From Streptomyces puniciscabiei (GTDB lineage Bacteria; Actinomycetota; Actinomycetes; Streptomycetales; Streptomycetaceae): a DNA stretch of 64,000 bases. Positions 52,449 to 63,504 of this stretch are shown here, one piece after another. The position numbers and the translations under genes were made by a program. How positions within the stretch are numbered: the first letter of the stretch is position 1; each line of letters opens with the position of its first letter. The notes beneath the pieces were generated by a model. It was not told the origin of the DNA. It worked only from the letters and a program-made list of their open reading frames with translations, and made no database searches. The stretch is from positions 1,440,501-1,504,500 of the forward strand of contig NZ_VFNX01000001.1 in NCBI RefSeq assembly GCF_006715785.1. The letters run 5' to 3'.

Positions 52449-55400
52449 TCACCCCGCCGTTCCGGCAGTGAGCGTCTCGGCCGCGAACAGTCCCAGCCGG
52501 TGCGCCATCGCGGCCGCCTCGCCCCGGCCGGAGACGCCGAGCTTGCTGAGGATGTTGGAGACGTGGACGCTCGCGGTCTTCGGGGAGATGAACAGTTCCT
52601 GGGCGATCTGGCGGTTGGTGCGGCCGGCCGAGACCAGGCGCAGCACGTCCCGCTCCCGGCTGGTGAGGCCGAGGGCCGCGGCCGGGTCGGCGGCGGCGAG
52701 GGCCTGCCCGTTGGCGCGGGTCAGGGTGAGGCGGGCGCGCTGGGCGAGCCGGGCGACGGTGCCCGCGAGAGAGCGGGCGTCGAGGTGGGCGGCGACGGCG
52801 GCGGCCAGCCGGAGCAGTTCCACCGCGCGGTCGCGTTCGTCGCCGCCGCCGTCGGCCAGGAGGGCGGCGGCGAGGCGGTGGCGGACCCGGGCGAGTTCGT
52901 AGGGGCGGTCCAGGCACTCGAAGGCGGTGACGACCGGTGACCAGTCGTCGGCGGTGTCCGTGCCCTCCGCGCGGCGCAGCTCGGCGTGGGTCCACCGGTC
53001 GTAGGCCTCCCAGAGCGGGGCGCCGGTGGTCAGAGCGCGTACGGCTTCGCGCAGGCGGTCGAGGATCTCGGCACGGCCGGGCTCGGCGGCCGGCAGGGCG
53101 CGGGCCTCGGCCTCCGCGGTGGCGGCCGCCCGCAGCAGCGGCCAGCCGTAGCGCTGGGTGCCGGGTGGGAATCCGTCGTCCAGGGCCCTGAGCAGTTCGG
53201 CGCGGGCGTCGGCGATACGGCCCTCCTCCGCGGCGACCCCGAGGGCGACCCGGGCCAGCGGCAGGGAGTGCTGGGGCATGGGGTCATGGGTGCCGTAGTG
53301 GGCGCGGGCGGCGGCGAGCCGGCGGCTCGCCTCGGCGAGGTCGCCGCGGGCCAGGGCGAGGTGTGCCAGGCGCAGGGCGCCCTGACCGCGGGGCTTGGCG
53401 CTGTGGCCGACCCGCGTGGCGTGGGTGGCGGTCTCGGCGGCCTCCGCCCACTCGCCGAGCGAGTAGAGCGCCTCGGACAGGTTCCCGCGTATCCAGGACT
53501 CGGAGTCCATCAGCCCATGGGTGCGGGCGAAGGCGATGCCCTCGCGCAGCAGGGGGACCGCCTCCCGGTCGCGGCCGATGCCCTGCAGCTGGGAGGGCAG
53601 GTTCACATAGGCGCGTCCCGTGACATGGTGCACGCCCTCGGCGAGGGTGTCCCGCAGCACCTGCCGCATCTCCGCCAGGCCGGTCTCGGTGTCGCCGGAG
53701 TCCACCTTGAGACAGCCGAGGGTGAGGCGGGCGTGCAGTTCGATGTCGCGGGCACCGACCATGCGCGCGTACTCCACGGCACGCTCGGCGGCGGCGAAGG
53801 CGTCGGGGCCGGGCCGGTGCAGCATGGACCAGTTGGCGGCGAGGGCCAGCACCTCGGCGTGCACCTCGGACGGCGGCAGGCCGCGCACCAGGTCCTGGGC
53901 GGTGGCCAGTTCCTGCCATCCGTCCGAGCGGGTCTGGGCCTGGACGAGCCGCGAGCGCTGCACCCAGAACCAGGCGGCGCGCAGGGGGTCCGGCTCGTCC
54001 TCCAGGAGGCGCAGCGCCCGCTTGGTGATCTTCAGGGCGCGTTCCCGTTCCCCGCCGAAGCGGCCCGCCACCGCCGCCTCGGCCATCAGGTCGAGATAGC
54101 GCAGCGGGGCGGTGGCCGGGTCGCAGCCGCACGGAGGGTAGACCTCGGTGTAGTCCACCGGGCGGAGGGCGGAGCGGACCTCCTGCGGGGCGCTGTCCCA
54201 CAGCTCCATCGCCCGCTCCAGGAGCCCGAGTTGCTCGGTGTAGGCGTGCCGGCGGCGGGCCACGACGGAGGCGTCCAGGACGGCGGGCAGGGCCTTGGCG
54301 GCGTCGTGGGCGTGGTACCAGTAACTGGCCAGGCGCATCACGCGGGCGTCGGCCGGGACGAGCGTGGGGTCGGCCTCCAGGGCTTCGGCGTAGCGGCGGT
54401 TGAGCCGGGAGCGTTCGCCGGGCAGCAGGTCGTCGGCGACGGCCTCGCGGACCAGGGAGTGCCGGAACCGGTAGCCGTCGCCAGTTGGGGTGACGGTGAG
54501 GATGTTGGCGCCGACGGCGGCCCGCAGCGCCTCGATGAGGTCGTCCTCGCCGAGCTGGGCGACGGCGGCGATCAGCCGGTACTCCACGGTGGAGCCGCCC
54601 TCGGCGACGATCCGGGCGACCCGCTGGGCGCTCTCGGGCAGTGCCTCGACGCGGACCAGGAGCAGGTCGCGCAGGGAGTCGGTGAGGCCGGTGCAGCAGC
54701 CGTCGCAGGCGGCGACGGCGAGTTCCTCGACGAAGAAGGCGTTGCCGTCGGAGCGTTCGAAGATCTCGTCCACCTGGGCGGGGTCCGGTTCGGCGGCGAG
54801 GATGCCGGCGATCTGGCGGCTCACCTCCTCGCGGGTGAAGCGGGCCAGTTCGATGCGGCGGACCGTGCGCAGCCGGTCGAGTTCGGCGAGCAGGGGGCGC
54901 AGCGGATGGCGGCGGTGGACGTCGTCGGAGCGGTAGCTGGCGAGGACGAGCAGCCGGCCGGCGCGCAGGGTGCGGAAGAGGTAGGCGAGGAGGTGGCGGG
55001 TGGAGGCGTCGGCCCAGTGCAGATCCTCCAGGACGAGCACGACCGGGTGCTCGGCGGCGACCCGTTCCAGCAGCCGGGCGGTGAGTTCGAACAGGCGGGC
55101 CATGCCCTGCTCGTCATGCCGGCCGGCGCCGGCCTCGCCCAGGTCGGGCAGGAGGCGGGCCAGTTCCTCCTCCTGCCCCTGGGCGGCGGCGGCGAACTCC
55201 TCGGGCAGGGCGTCGCGCAGGGCGCGCAGCGCGGTGGAGAAGGGCGCGAACGGCAGTCCGTCGGCGCCGATCTCGACACAACCGCCGACGGCGACGACCG
55301 CGTGCCGGCCGGCGGCCGTGGCGAACTCCTCGACGAGTCGGGTCTTGCCGACCCCGGCCTCGCCGCCGAGCAGCAGCGCCTGGGGCTCGCCGGCGCGGGC

Positions 55401-55490
55401 GCGGGCGAGCGCGTCGTTCAAGGTGTCCAGTTCGTCGGTGCGGCCGACGAACACGGGGCTGACGGACCTGTTCTCCACGGGCCCGAGCAT
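52449..55490 (-). CDS. LAL-family (large ATP-binding LuxR-type) transcriptional regulator
   Basis: The ~1013-residue regulator has an N-terminal AAA/NB-ARC ATPase with Walker A G-G-E-A-G-V-G-K-T-R at about 41-50 and Walker B V-L-V-L-E-D-L-H-W-A-D. A long TPR-like helical region (about 400-930) precedes the C-terminal LuxR HTH (L-T-S-R-E-R-D-V-L-R-L-V-S-A-G-R-T-N). LAL proteins are often activators of antibiotic or sugar gene clusters, but no such cluster is adjacent. ATG 55490 is chosen; GTG 55478 is possible. A striking inverted repeat of GTCGTACGAC sites lies 72-106 bp upstream. Confidence 0.88.
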   Translation of the reverse strand: MLGPVENRSVSPVFVGRTDELDTLNDALARARAGEPQALLLGGEAGVGKTRLVEEFATAAGRHAVVAVGGCVEIGADGLPFAPFSTALRALRDALPEEFAAAAQGQEEELARLLPDLGEAGAGRHDEQGMARLFELTARLLERVAAEHPVVLVLEDLHWADASTRHLLAYLFRTLRAGRLLVLASYRSDDVHRRHPLRPLLAELDRLRTVRRIELARFTREEVSRQIAGILAAEPDPAQVDEIFERSDGNAFFVEELAVAACDGCCTGLTDSLRDLLLVRVEALPESAQRVARIVAEGGSTVEYRLIAAVAQLGEDDLIEALRAAVGANILTVTPTGDGYRFRHSLVREAVADDLLPGERSRLNRRYAEALEADPTLVPADARVMRLASYWYHAHDAAKALPAVLDASVVARRRHAYTEQLGLLERAMELWDSAPQEVRSALRPVDYTEVYPPCGCDPATAPLRYLDLMAEAAVAGRFGGERERALKITKRALRLLEDEPDPLRAAWFWVQRSRLVQAQTRSDGWQELATAQDLVRGLPPSEVHAEVLALAANWSMLHRPGPDAFAAAERAVEYARMVGARDIELHARLTLGCLKVDSGDTETGLAEMRQVLRDTLAEGVHHVTGRAYVNLPSQLQGIGRDREAVPLLREGIAFARTHGLMDSESWIRGNLSEALYSLGEWAEAAETATHATRVGHSAKPRGQGALRLAHLALARGDLAEASRRLAAARAHYGTHDPMPQHSLPLARVALGVAAEEGRIADARAELLRALDDGFPPGTQRYGWPLLRAAATAEAEARALPAAEPGRAEILDRLREAVRALTTGAPLWEAYDRWTHAELRRAEGTDTADDWSPVVTAFECLDRPYELARVRHRLAAALLADGGGDERDRAVELLRLAAAVAAHLDARSLAGTVARLAQRARLTLTRANGQALAAADPAAALGLTSRERDVLRLVSAGRTNRQIAQELFISPKTASVHVSNILSKLGVSGRGEAAAMAHRLGLFAAETLTAGTAG

Positions 55491-55561
55491 CGCACGAGGC
55501 CCGGACGGCAGGGCAGCGGTTTTCCACAGACTCGGTGCGATTGTCGTACCGACGGACGGAA

Positions 55562-55596
55562 GGGTCGTACGACTGGGGTGGGCAGTCGTACGACCC
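55562..55596. promoter_or_regulatory. Double GTCGTACGAC operator upstream of the LAL gene
   Basis: Perfect 13-bp inverted repeat (GGGTCGTACGACT / AGTCGTACGACCC), each arm containing the 10-bp palindrome GTCGTACGAC. The centres are 21 bp apart, two helical turns. A partial copy, GTCGTAC, stands at 55543-55549. It looks like a cooperative operator rather than a terminator. Confidence 0.6.
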
Positions 55597-55735
55597 TGGT
55601 CCGGGAGCTCCGCAGGACGCGGCAGGTCCGGAAGGCGGCCGACCCCCGTACGGTCAGCCTCCCTGCCCACCCCGTCCGTCCCCACCCCGTCCGTTCCGGC
55701 GCCATCTGTTCCGGTCCGGTCCGCTGGTGCGGTGT

Positions 55736-55927
55736 TCACGCGGTGCGCGGGATCCGGTGCCGGCGGGTCCGGTCGGTATGGGACTCGGCGACCGCGCCGT
55801 CGTGGCCGGCGGAACCCTCGCGGCGGGCGGCGCGGCGGGCCCGGGCGACCTCGCGGGCCAGGCGCGCCTGCTCGGCCTCGTGGATCAGCTCGGCGGAACG
55901 CATCTTGTGGTACGCGAACTCGATCAT
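55736..55927 (-). CDS. Small Arg/Ala-rich conserved protein (63 aa)
   Basis: The protein begins M-I-E-F-A-Y-H-K-M-R-S-A-E-L-I-H-E-A-E-Q and continues as a charged helix (A-R-L-A-R-E-V-A-R-A-R-R-A-A-R-R), ending Arg-rich. AAGGA lies 6 bp before ATG 55927. Similar short proteins recur in Streptomyces genomes, to my recollection. It is upstream of the LAL gene on the same strand, but a 245-bp gap with the operator separates them. The function is unknown. Confidence 0.6.
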   Translation of the reverse strand: MIEFAYHKMRSAELIHEAEQARLAREVARARRAARREGSAGHDGAVAESHTDRTRRHRIPRTA

Positions 55928-56122
55928 GACGGTCCTTCACGGAGAGTCGGTGTCGTGCGTCGCTTTCTGCGATGCCTCCACCTTCGTCTCCCAGGGGGGT
56001 GCGCCACATCGGGAGAGTTCCGCATCTTCGCGCGGCGCACGGGCCGCACGCGCGCGTAAGGGGCCTTAGGGAGTCCGTAAGGTGCTCTCGGATTCCCTAA
56101 GGCCCCTGGGACCTGCGGTTTC

Positions 56123-56749
56123 TCAGCCCGTCGAGGGCAGGGCCAGCAGGGCGTCGGAGTACTTCAGGACGGCCAGCAGCAGACCGATGGCCCCGAGCGA
56201 GACACCGGCCCAGGCGACCGACTTGATCCAGGGCACCTGCGGGCGGCCGGGGGCGCCGAAGGCGGGCCGGGCGAGCACGACCACGCCGGTGAGCAGCGCG
56301 GCCAGCGCGAACAGCCCGGCCCACAGGGCGGTGCTGTGCCAGGCGTCGCCGTACACCGCCTTGATCTGCTGGGCGACGCCCGCCGTGGAGGAGGTGCGCA
56401 GCTGACCGACGAGCTGCTGGCGGGCGCCCGCGACGGTGCCGATCCAACCGCCGCTGAGCGAGACGAGGCCGAGCGCGGCCGAGACGACGGCACCGGCGCC
56501 CTGTCCGACCCCGGAGGGCGCCTTGTCCCGCGCGGGTTCCTGCTCCCCGGAGGCTTCCTCGCCGGCGGTTTCCTCCTCGACGGCTTCGTCCTCGACGGCC
56601 GCCTCCTCGGCGGCCCCCGCCTGCCCGGGGCTCTCCTCAAGAGCCTCCGCCTGAGCGGTTTCCTCCTCGGTGGTGGCGGCCTCCACCGCCGTCTCGTCGC
56701 CCTGCGCCTCGGTACCGGCCTTGGCGCCTTCCGCTGTCTTCGTAGCCAT
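56123..56749 (-). CDS. Acidic-tailed membrane protein of unknown function
   Basis: The ~208-residue protein has a very Glu/Ala-rich disordered N-terminus (about 1-75) and three or four membrane helices (about 80-105, 140-165, 180-200). No domain is recognised. ATG 56749 is used; a GTG 9 bp upstream is possible. It is flanked by a GNAT gene upstream on the same strand. The acidic N-terminus may dock a basic partner; that is inference. Confidence 0.65.
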   Translation of the reverse strand: MATKTAEGAKAGTEAQGDETAVEAATTEEETAQAEALEESPGQAGAAEEAAVEDEAVEEETAGEEASGEQEPARDKAPSGVGQGAGAVVSAALGLVSLSGGWIGTVAGARQQLVGQLRTSSTAGVAQQIKAVYGDAWHSTALWAGLFALAALLTGVVVLARPAFGAPGRPQVPWIKSVAWAGVSLGAIGLLLAVLKYSDALLALPSTG

Positions 56750-56784
56750 GCCCGGCACCGTACGGACCCTGTCTGAGAGGTCCC

Positions 56785-57360
56785 TTAATGATCGTTGGGC
56801 GCGCTACGCGCGCGTGCCGCACGCCATTCGGGGGCGAGCACCGACCAGATCTCGGTGCTGGCGCGCACGCCCCGGTGCGGGTGGTTCTCGCGGAACACGC
56901 CCTCGCGGGTCATGCCGAGCCGCCGGGCCACGTTGATGCTGGGCTCGTTGGCGGAGGACGCGTACCACTCGACGCGGTGCATGCCGCGGTCCTCGAAGGC
57001 CCACTCCAGCAGCACCTCCATGCCCCGGGTGACCAGACCGCGCCCGGCCGCCGCGGGCTCCAGCCAGCAGCCGGCCTCGCACACGCCGCTCGACGTGTCC
57101 CACACCCTGAACAGCAGGCCCCCGACCAGCCTCCCGTCCAGCCAGATGCCGTGCAGGCCGCCGGCGTCGGCGGCGCGCTTGTCGGCGTACGACCTCAGCC
57201 AGGAACGCGCGCCGTCCAGGTCGGACACCACCTCCGCCAGCCCGATGTGCCGGCCGATGAACTCCCGCCCCCGGTCGATGTTGGCGAGGAGCTCCTCGGC
57301 GTGCCAGACCTCCAGGGGCCGCAGCTCGGCGCCGTCGTCACCCAGGGATATCGCGTACAT
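56785..57360 (-). CDS. RimJ/RimL-type GNAT acetyltransferase
   Basis: The 191-residue protein opens M-Y-A-I-S-L-G-D-D-G-A-E-L-R-P-L and contains the acetyl-CoA segment A-A-G-R-G-L-V-T-R-G and the C-terminal N-x-x-S-I-N-V-A-R-R-L-G-M-T-R-E-G of ribosomal-protein-type N-acetyltransferases. The start overlaps the 3' end of the MMPL gene by 23 bp, so translation is coupled. The target could be a protein N-terminus or small amine. Confidence 0.85.
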   Translation of the reverse strand: MYAISLGDDGAELRPLEVWHAEELLANIDRGREFIGRHIGLAEVVSDLDGARSWLRSYADKRAADAGGLHGIWLDGRLVGGLLFRVWDTSSGVCEAGCWLEPAAAGRGLVTRGMEVLLEWAFEDRGMHRVEWYASSANEPSINVARRLGMTREGVFRENHPHRGVRASTEIWSVLAPEWRAARARSAPNDH

Positions 57361-59569
57361 CGCGCTGCTCTTCCTTCCGCAGTTCCGCCACCGAGACCCC
57401 GCCGAGCCTCTCATGAGCGGCGCGGCACTCGGGCGGCTCGATGCTGACCCGGGGCAGGCGGCGCTCCAGCCAGGCGGGCAGCCACCAGTTGGCGGCGCCG
57501 AGCAGGTGCATCAGCGCGGGCACGAGCAGGGTGCGCAGGACGAAGGCGTCCACGGCGACGGCGGAGGCGAGCGCGATGCCGAACATGGCGATCACTCGGT
57601 CGCCGCTGAGCACGAAGGCGAGGAAGACCGAGATCATGATGACCGCGGCGGAGTTGATGACCCGGCTGGTCTCGGCCAGGCCCACACGGACGGCGCGCCG
57701 GTTGTCGCCGGTCTCCAGCCACTCCTCGTACATCCGGCTGACCAGGAAGACCTGGTAGTCCATGGAGAGTCCGAAGAGGACGGACACCATGATCACGGGC
57801 AGGAAGGGCTCGATGGGCCCGGCCCGGCCGAGTCCGAGCAGCTCGCTGCCCCAGCCCCACTGGAAGACGGCGACGACGATGCCGAACGCGGCGGCCACGG
57901 CGGCGATGTTCATCACCGCGGCCTTCAGCGGGATCCCGAGCGAGCGGAACGCGACGAGCAGCAGCAGACAGCCGAGCCCGATGACCGCGCCGACGAACAG
58001 CGGCAGTTTGCCGACGATCACACCCGCGAAGTCGTCGTAGCCGGCGGTGACCCCGCCGACCTGGATGTCGAGGGAGGTGCCGGCCTCCGCGCGCGGCAGC
58101 ACCTTCGTGCGCAGCCGGTCCACGAGGTCGCTGGTGTGCTGGGACTGCGGCGCGGAGTCGGGGACGACGCTGAGGTAGGCGGTGCCGCCGCCGGTGTCGT
58201 AGACGGCCGGGGTGACGGAGGCGACGCCCCGGGTGGCGCGCAGGGTCGTGTCGAGGTTGTCCAGGGCGAGCTTGTCCGCGGCGCCGTCTACGCGCGTCAC
58301 CAGGGTGAGCGGCCCGTTGACACCCGGCCCGAAGCCCTCGGCGAGCAGGTCGTAGGCCTTGCGGGTGGTGGAGGTGCTGGGGTCGTTGCCCTGGTCGGAG
58401 GTGCCCAGGTGGAGGGAGAGGGCGGGCAGGGCGAGCAGCGCGATGACGGCGACGGCGAGCGAGCCGAGCAGCTTGGGGCGACGTTCGACGAGCGCCGACC
58501 AGCGGGCGGCGAAGCCGGTGGGCAGCACCGGGCGCGGCCCGTGCTCGGCGAGCCGGCGCCGCTCGCGGCGGCTGAGGGCCCGGGAGCCGATGTACGACAG
58601 CAGGGCGGGCAGCAGGGTGACGGAGGCGGCGACGGTGAGCACGACCGTCAACGAGGCGGCGACGGCGACCCCGTTGAGGAAGCTCAGCCGCAGTATGAAC
58701 ATCCCCAGCAGGGCGATGCACACCGTCGCACCCGCGAACACGACGGCGCGTCCGGTGGTGGCCACGGCGTTCACGGCGGCCTCGGTGACGCTCAGGCCGC
58801 GTTTCAGTCCGCGCCGGTGTCTGGTGACTATGAACAGCGCGTAGTCGATGCCGACGCCGAGGCCGATGAGCATGCCGAGCATGGGCGCGAAGTCGGCGAC
58901 CGTCATGGCGTGTCCGAGCAGCCCGATGCCGGAGTAGGCGGTGCCGACGCCGACGAGGGCGGTGGCGATGGGCAGGGCCGAGGCGGCGAGCGAGCCGAAG
59001 GCGAGGAACAGCACGACGGCCGCGACGAGCACGCCGACCACCTCGGCGGTGTGCTCGCGCGGGGACGCGGTGAGCCCGATGGCGCTGCCGCCCAGTTCCA
59101 CCTGGAGCCCGTCCCCCTCGGCGGCCTTGGCGGTGCGCACCACGGCCTGCGCCTCGGCCTTGCCGATGTGCTCGGCCTCCTGGGTGAAGGTGACGGTCGC
59201 GTAGGCCGTACGGCCGTCGTCGCTGATCCGCTGCGCGCCCCGGCTGCCGTACGGACCGGCCACCGAGGCGACGCCGGGCAGTGAGGCGATCCGGTCCAGG
59301 GTGCGGGTCATGGTCTGCTCGACACCGGCGGCGCGGACGGTGCCGGTGCCGGTGTGCCAGACGACGGTGTCACTGTCCCCGCCCAGGCCCGGGAAACCCT
59401 CCTTGAGCAGCTGCGTGGCGCGGCCCGCCTCGGTTCCGGGGACGTCGTAGGAGTTCGAGTACGACGAACCGGCCACGGCCGCGGCGGTGGTGACCCCGCC
59501 GAAGGCGAGGAGCCACAGCAGCACGGTGATCAGCCGATGCCGGACACACCAACGGGCGAGGTCTGCCAC
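57338..59569 (-). CDS. MMPL-family RND transporter
   Basis: The 743-residue protein has 12 predicted membrane helices in two groups (one helix, a large extracellular loop with the P-G-L-G-G-D-S region, then five; repeated). MMPL motifs such as D-Y-A-L-F-I-V-T-R-H-R and D-Y-Q-V-F-L-V-S-R-M-Y, with Asp-Tyr proton-relay residues, are visible. MMPL/ActII-ORF3-type proteins export lipids or polyketides. No lipid or polyketide cluster is nearby. It is coupled to the GNAT gene. Confidence 0.9.
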   Translation of the reverse strand: MADLARWCVRHRLITVLLWLLAFGGVTTAAAVAGSSYSNSYDVPGTEAGRATQLLKEGFPGLGGDSDTVVWHTGTGTVRAAGVEQTMTRTLDRIASLPGVASVAGPYGSRGAQRISDDGRTAYATVTFTQEAEHIGKAEAQAVVRTAKAAEGDGLQVELGGSAIGLTASPREHTAEVVGVLVAAVVLFLAFGSLAASALPIATALVGVGTAYSGIGLLGHAMTVADFAPMLGMLIGLGVGIDYALFIVTRHRRGLKRGLSVTEAAVNAVATTGRAVVFAGATVCIALLGMFILRLSFLNGVAVAASLTVVLTVAASVTLLPALLSYIGSRALSRRERRRLAEHGPRPVLPTGFAARWSALVERRPKLLGSLAVAVIALLALPALSLHLGTSDQGNDPSTSTTRKAYDLLAEGFGPGVNGPLTLVTRVDGAADKLALDNLDTTLRATRGVASVTPAVYDTGGGTAYLSVVPDSAPQSQHTSDLVDRLRTKVLPRAEAGTSLDIQVGGVTAGYDDFAGVIVGKLPLFVGAVIGLGCLLLLVAFRSLGIPLKAAVMNIAAVAAAFGIVVAVFQWGWGSELLGLGRAGPIEPFLPVIMVSVLFGLSMDYQVFLVSRMYEEWLETGDNRRAVRVGLAETSRVINSAAVIMISVFLAFVLSGDRVIAMFGIALASAVAVDAFVLRTLLVPALMHLLGAANWWLPAWLERRLPRVSIEPPECRAAHERLGGVSVAELRKEEQRDVRDIPG

Positions 59570-59785
59570 GGACGTGCTCCCAGAAGTACGATTTGTGGAT
59601 CTTTGGCCGGGAACGATCGTCCATAAACTGAACAGCCCGCAAAGAACGTATGAGTAATCCCTGACACTGTTGCAGGCGAAAGTGATCGTTTGCCGCGATC
59701 GTGGGCTTATTCACAGGAGTGCGAGGGACGTCACAGGACACTCCGCCGAACTCTGTCGCCTCATAAGGTTTTTGTAAGCAAGAAA
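59570..59785. other. Intergenic stretch upstream of the MMPL gene
   Basis: Within the 270-bp gap before gatB, GATCGT occurs three times (59609, 59683, 59697 region), as ACGATCGT, TGATCGTT and CGATCGTG. They could be regulator sites for the MMPL gene. No small gene is visible. Confidence 0.3.
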
Positions 59786-59819
59786 AGGGGCAGTACACCC
59801 GGTTCGGTGTACTGCCCCT
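59786..59819 (-). terminator. Terminator after gatB
   Basis: A perfect 14-bp stem (AGGGGCAGTACACC / GGTGTACTGCCCCT) with a 6-nt loop is followed on the minus strand by TTTTCTT, a true intrinsic terminator 20 bp past the gatB stop. Confidence 0.9.
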
Positions 59820-59839
59820 CGGGATCGTTCCGCGGTGCC

Positions 59840-61354
59840 TCAGCCCTCGGTCACGCCCAGCTTCTCCAGGATCAGCTCCTTGACGCGGGCCGCGTCGGCC
59901 TGGCCCCGGGTCGCCTTCATGACGGCGCCGACCAGGGCGCCGGCCGCGGCCACCTTGCCGCCGCGGATCTTGTCCGCGACACCGGGGTTGCCGGCGATCG
60001 CCTCGTCGACGGCGGCGGTCAGCGCGCCTTCGTCGGAGACGACCTTCAGTCCGCGCTTCTCGACGACCTCGTCCGGAGTGCCCTCGCCCGCGAGCACGCC
60101 CTCGATGACCTGACGGGCCAGCTTGTCGTTCAGGTCACCCTTGGCGACCAGCTCGGTCACCCGGGCGACCTGCGCCGGAGTGATCGCCAGCTCGTCCAGG
60201 GCCTTGCCGGACTCGTTGGCGCTGCGCGCCAGTTCGCCCATCCACCACTTGCGGGCGGAGGCCGCGTCGGCACCGGCGTCGATCGTGGCGACGATCGGGT
60301 CGAGCGCGCCGGCGTTGAGGATCGCCTGCATGTCGGTGGCGGAGACGCCCCACTCCTCACGCAGCCGGTTGCGGCGCACCAGCGGCAGCTCCGGCAGGGC
60401 CGCGCGGATCTCCTCGACCCACTCGCGCGAGGGCGCGACCGGGACCAGGTCGGGCTCCGGGAAGTACCGGTAGTCCTCGGCCTCCTCCTTCGTACGGCCG
60501 GAGGTGGTGGAGCCGGTGTCCTCGTGGAAGTGGCGGGTCTCCTGGACGACCTTGCCGCCGTCGTTCAGCACGGCGGCGTGGCGCATGACCTCGAAGCGGA
60601 CCGCGCGCTCCACCGAACGCAGCGAGTTGACGTTCTTGGTCTCGGAGCGGGTGCCGAACTTGTCGGCGCCCTTGGGCATCAGCGACAGGTTGACGTCGCA
60701 GCGCAGCTGGCCCATCTCCATGCGGGCCTCGGACACGCCGAGGGCACGGATGACCTCGCGCAGCTCACGGACGTACGCCTTGGCGACCTCGGGGGCGCGC
60801 TCGCCGGCGCCGACGATCGGCTTGGTGACGATCTCGATGAGCGGGATGCCGGCGCGGTTGTAGTCCAGGAGCGAGTGCGAGGCGCCGTGGATACGGCCGG
60901 TCGCGCCGCCCACGTGGGTGGACTTGCCGGTGTCCTCCTCCATGTGGGCGCGCTCGATCTCCACGCGGAAGGTTTCGCCGTCCTCCAGCTGGACGTCCAG
61001 GTAGCCGTTGAAGGCGATCGGCTCGTCGTACTGGGAGGTCTGGAAGTTCTTCGGCATGTCCGGATAGAAGTAGTTCTTCCGGGCGAAGCGGCACCACTCG
61101 GCGATCTCGCAGTTCAGCGCGAGACCGATCTTGATCGCCGACTCGACGCCGGTCTTGTTCATGACCGGGAGCGCGCCGGGCAGGCCGAGGCAGACGGGGC
61201 AGGTCTGGGTGTTCGGCTCGGCGCCGAGCGCCGTCGAACAGCCGCAGAACATCTTGGTCTTGGTGCCGAGTTCGACATGGACCTCGAGGCCCATGACGGG
61301 GTCGTACGACGCCAGCGCGTCCTCGTACGACACCAGGTCGGTCGTGGTGGTCAC
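59840..61354 (-). CDS. gatB: Asp-tRNA(Asn)/Glu-tRNA(Gln) amidotransferase subunit B
   Basis: The 504-residue subunit phosphorylates the misacylated Glu- or Asp-tRNA and binds it. It has the signature L-E-V-H-V-E-L and a zinc-type C-G-C...C-P-V-C-L-G-L-P-G motif near residues 38-60, plus the C-terminal YqeY-like tail. GTG 61354 has AGGGAAG 8 bp upstream. It is last in the gatC-gatA-small-gatB operon. Confidence 0.95.
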   Translation of the reverse strand: MTTTTDLVSYEDALASYDPVMGLEVHVELGTKTKMFCGCSTALGAEPNTQTCPVCLGLPGALPVMNKTGVESAIKIGLALNCEIAEWCRFARKNYFYPDMPKNFQTSQYDEPIAFNGYLDVQLEDGETFRVEIERAHMEEDTGKSTHVGGATGRIHGASHSLLDYNRAGIPLIEIVTKPIVGAGERAPEVAKAYVRELREVIRALGVSEARMEMGQLRCDVNLSLMPKGADKFGTRSETKNVNSLRSVERAVRFEVMRHAAVLNDGGKVVQETRHFHEDTGSTTSGRTKEEAEDYRYFPEPDLVPVAPSREWVEEIRAALPELPLVRRNRLREEWGVSATDMQAILNAGALDPIVATIDAGADAASARKWWMGELARSANESGKALDELAITPAQVARVTELVAKGDLNDKLARQVIEGVLAGEGTPDEVVEKRGLKVVSDEGALTAAVDEAIAGNPGVADKIRGGKVAAAGALVGAVMKATRGQADAARVKELILEKLGVTEG

Positions 61355-61370
61355 GGTGAAAACTTCCCTC

Positions 61371-61609
61371 TCAGCCCAGCAGGACGTCGTCGTCGCCCAG
61401 CCGCTTCAGCTCACGGCAGAGGATCGCGAGGCCGGTCACGATGGCCACGGCGGAGACCGTGGCGTCGATCAGCCGCAGCGTGTCGTGCTCGGCGCGGGCC
61501 TTCTTGATCTGCTTGGCGACACCGAACGCGCCGAACGCGGTGGTGGCCATCGACAGGTACGTACCGGACTTGGACTTCTTGAAGCCCTTGGCCTTGGACA
61601 GTGCCTTGC

Positions 61610-61613
<4 letters not shown>
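61371..61613 (-). CDS. Small membrane protein inserted between gatA and gatB
   Basis: The 80-residue protein starts [13 protein letters not shown] (basic) and has two hydrophobic stretches (about 18-32 and 45-63). GTG 61613 overlaps the gatA stop (GTGA) and has GGAGGAGG 10 bp upstream, so initiation is strong and coupled. It lies 16 bp before gatB. No family is recognised. The fixed position within an essential tRNA-amidation operon suggests a linked role or hitch-hiking expression. Confidence 0.7.
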
Positions 61614-63109
<1,496 letters not shown>

Positions 63110-63114
63110 GGTGG

Positions 63115-63411
63115 TCACTCCTCCCCCAGGATCTGCGGCACCTTGAAACGCTGCTGCTCCTGGGCCGGGGCGCCGGAGAGCGCCTGCTCGGGGGTGAGCG
63201 AGGGACGGACCTCGTCCGGCCGCATGACATTCGTCAGCGGGAGCGGGTGCGAGGTCGGCGGTACGTCTTGGTCGGCGACCTCGCTGACGCGGGCGACCGC
63301 GCCGATGATGTCGTCCAGCTGTCCCGCGAAGTGGTCGAGTTCTTCGGGCTTCAGCTCCAGACGCGCCAGCCGGGCGAGGTGGGCGACCTCCTCGCGCGTG
63401 ATGCCAGGCAT
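63115..63411 (-). CDS. gatC: Asp-tRNA(Asn)/Glu-tRNA(Gln) amidotransferase subunit C
   Basis: The 98-residue subunit clamps GatA and GatB. Typical opening [17 protein letters not shown] then L-D-D-I-I-G-A-V, and the C-terminal M-R-x-D-E-V-R-P-S-L. It is the first gene of the operon, which must start in the 93-bp gap upstream. Confidence 0.95.
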   Translation of the reverse strand: MPGITREEVAHLARLARLELKPEELDHFAGQLDDIIGAVARVSEVADQDVPPTSHPLPLTNVMRPDEVRPSLTPEQALSGAPAQEQQRFKVPQILGEE

Positions 63412-63504
63412 GCAGCGATCCTCTGGGGTGAGTGTGTGTGGTTTGGGGCCAATCCTATGGGGCGGGGCGGTGTGGCCGTGAAACGGTTTCCCCGGGACCG
63501 GCCG

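Noticed and set aside
55562..55596. Terminator for the 63-aa gene
   Set aside because: Each arm is itself palindromic, there is no U-run, and it lies 140 bp beyond the stop, so an operator is more likely.
52986..56069. A 1027-codon plus-strand frame opposite the LAL gene
   Set aside because: It is composed of Gly/Ala/Val/Arg-rich text with no domain, and the opposite strand has Walker and LuxR motifs.
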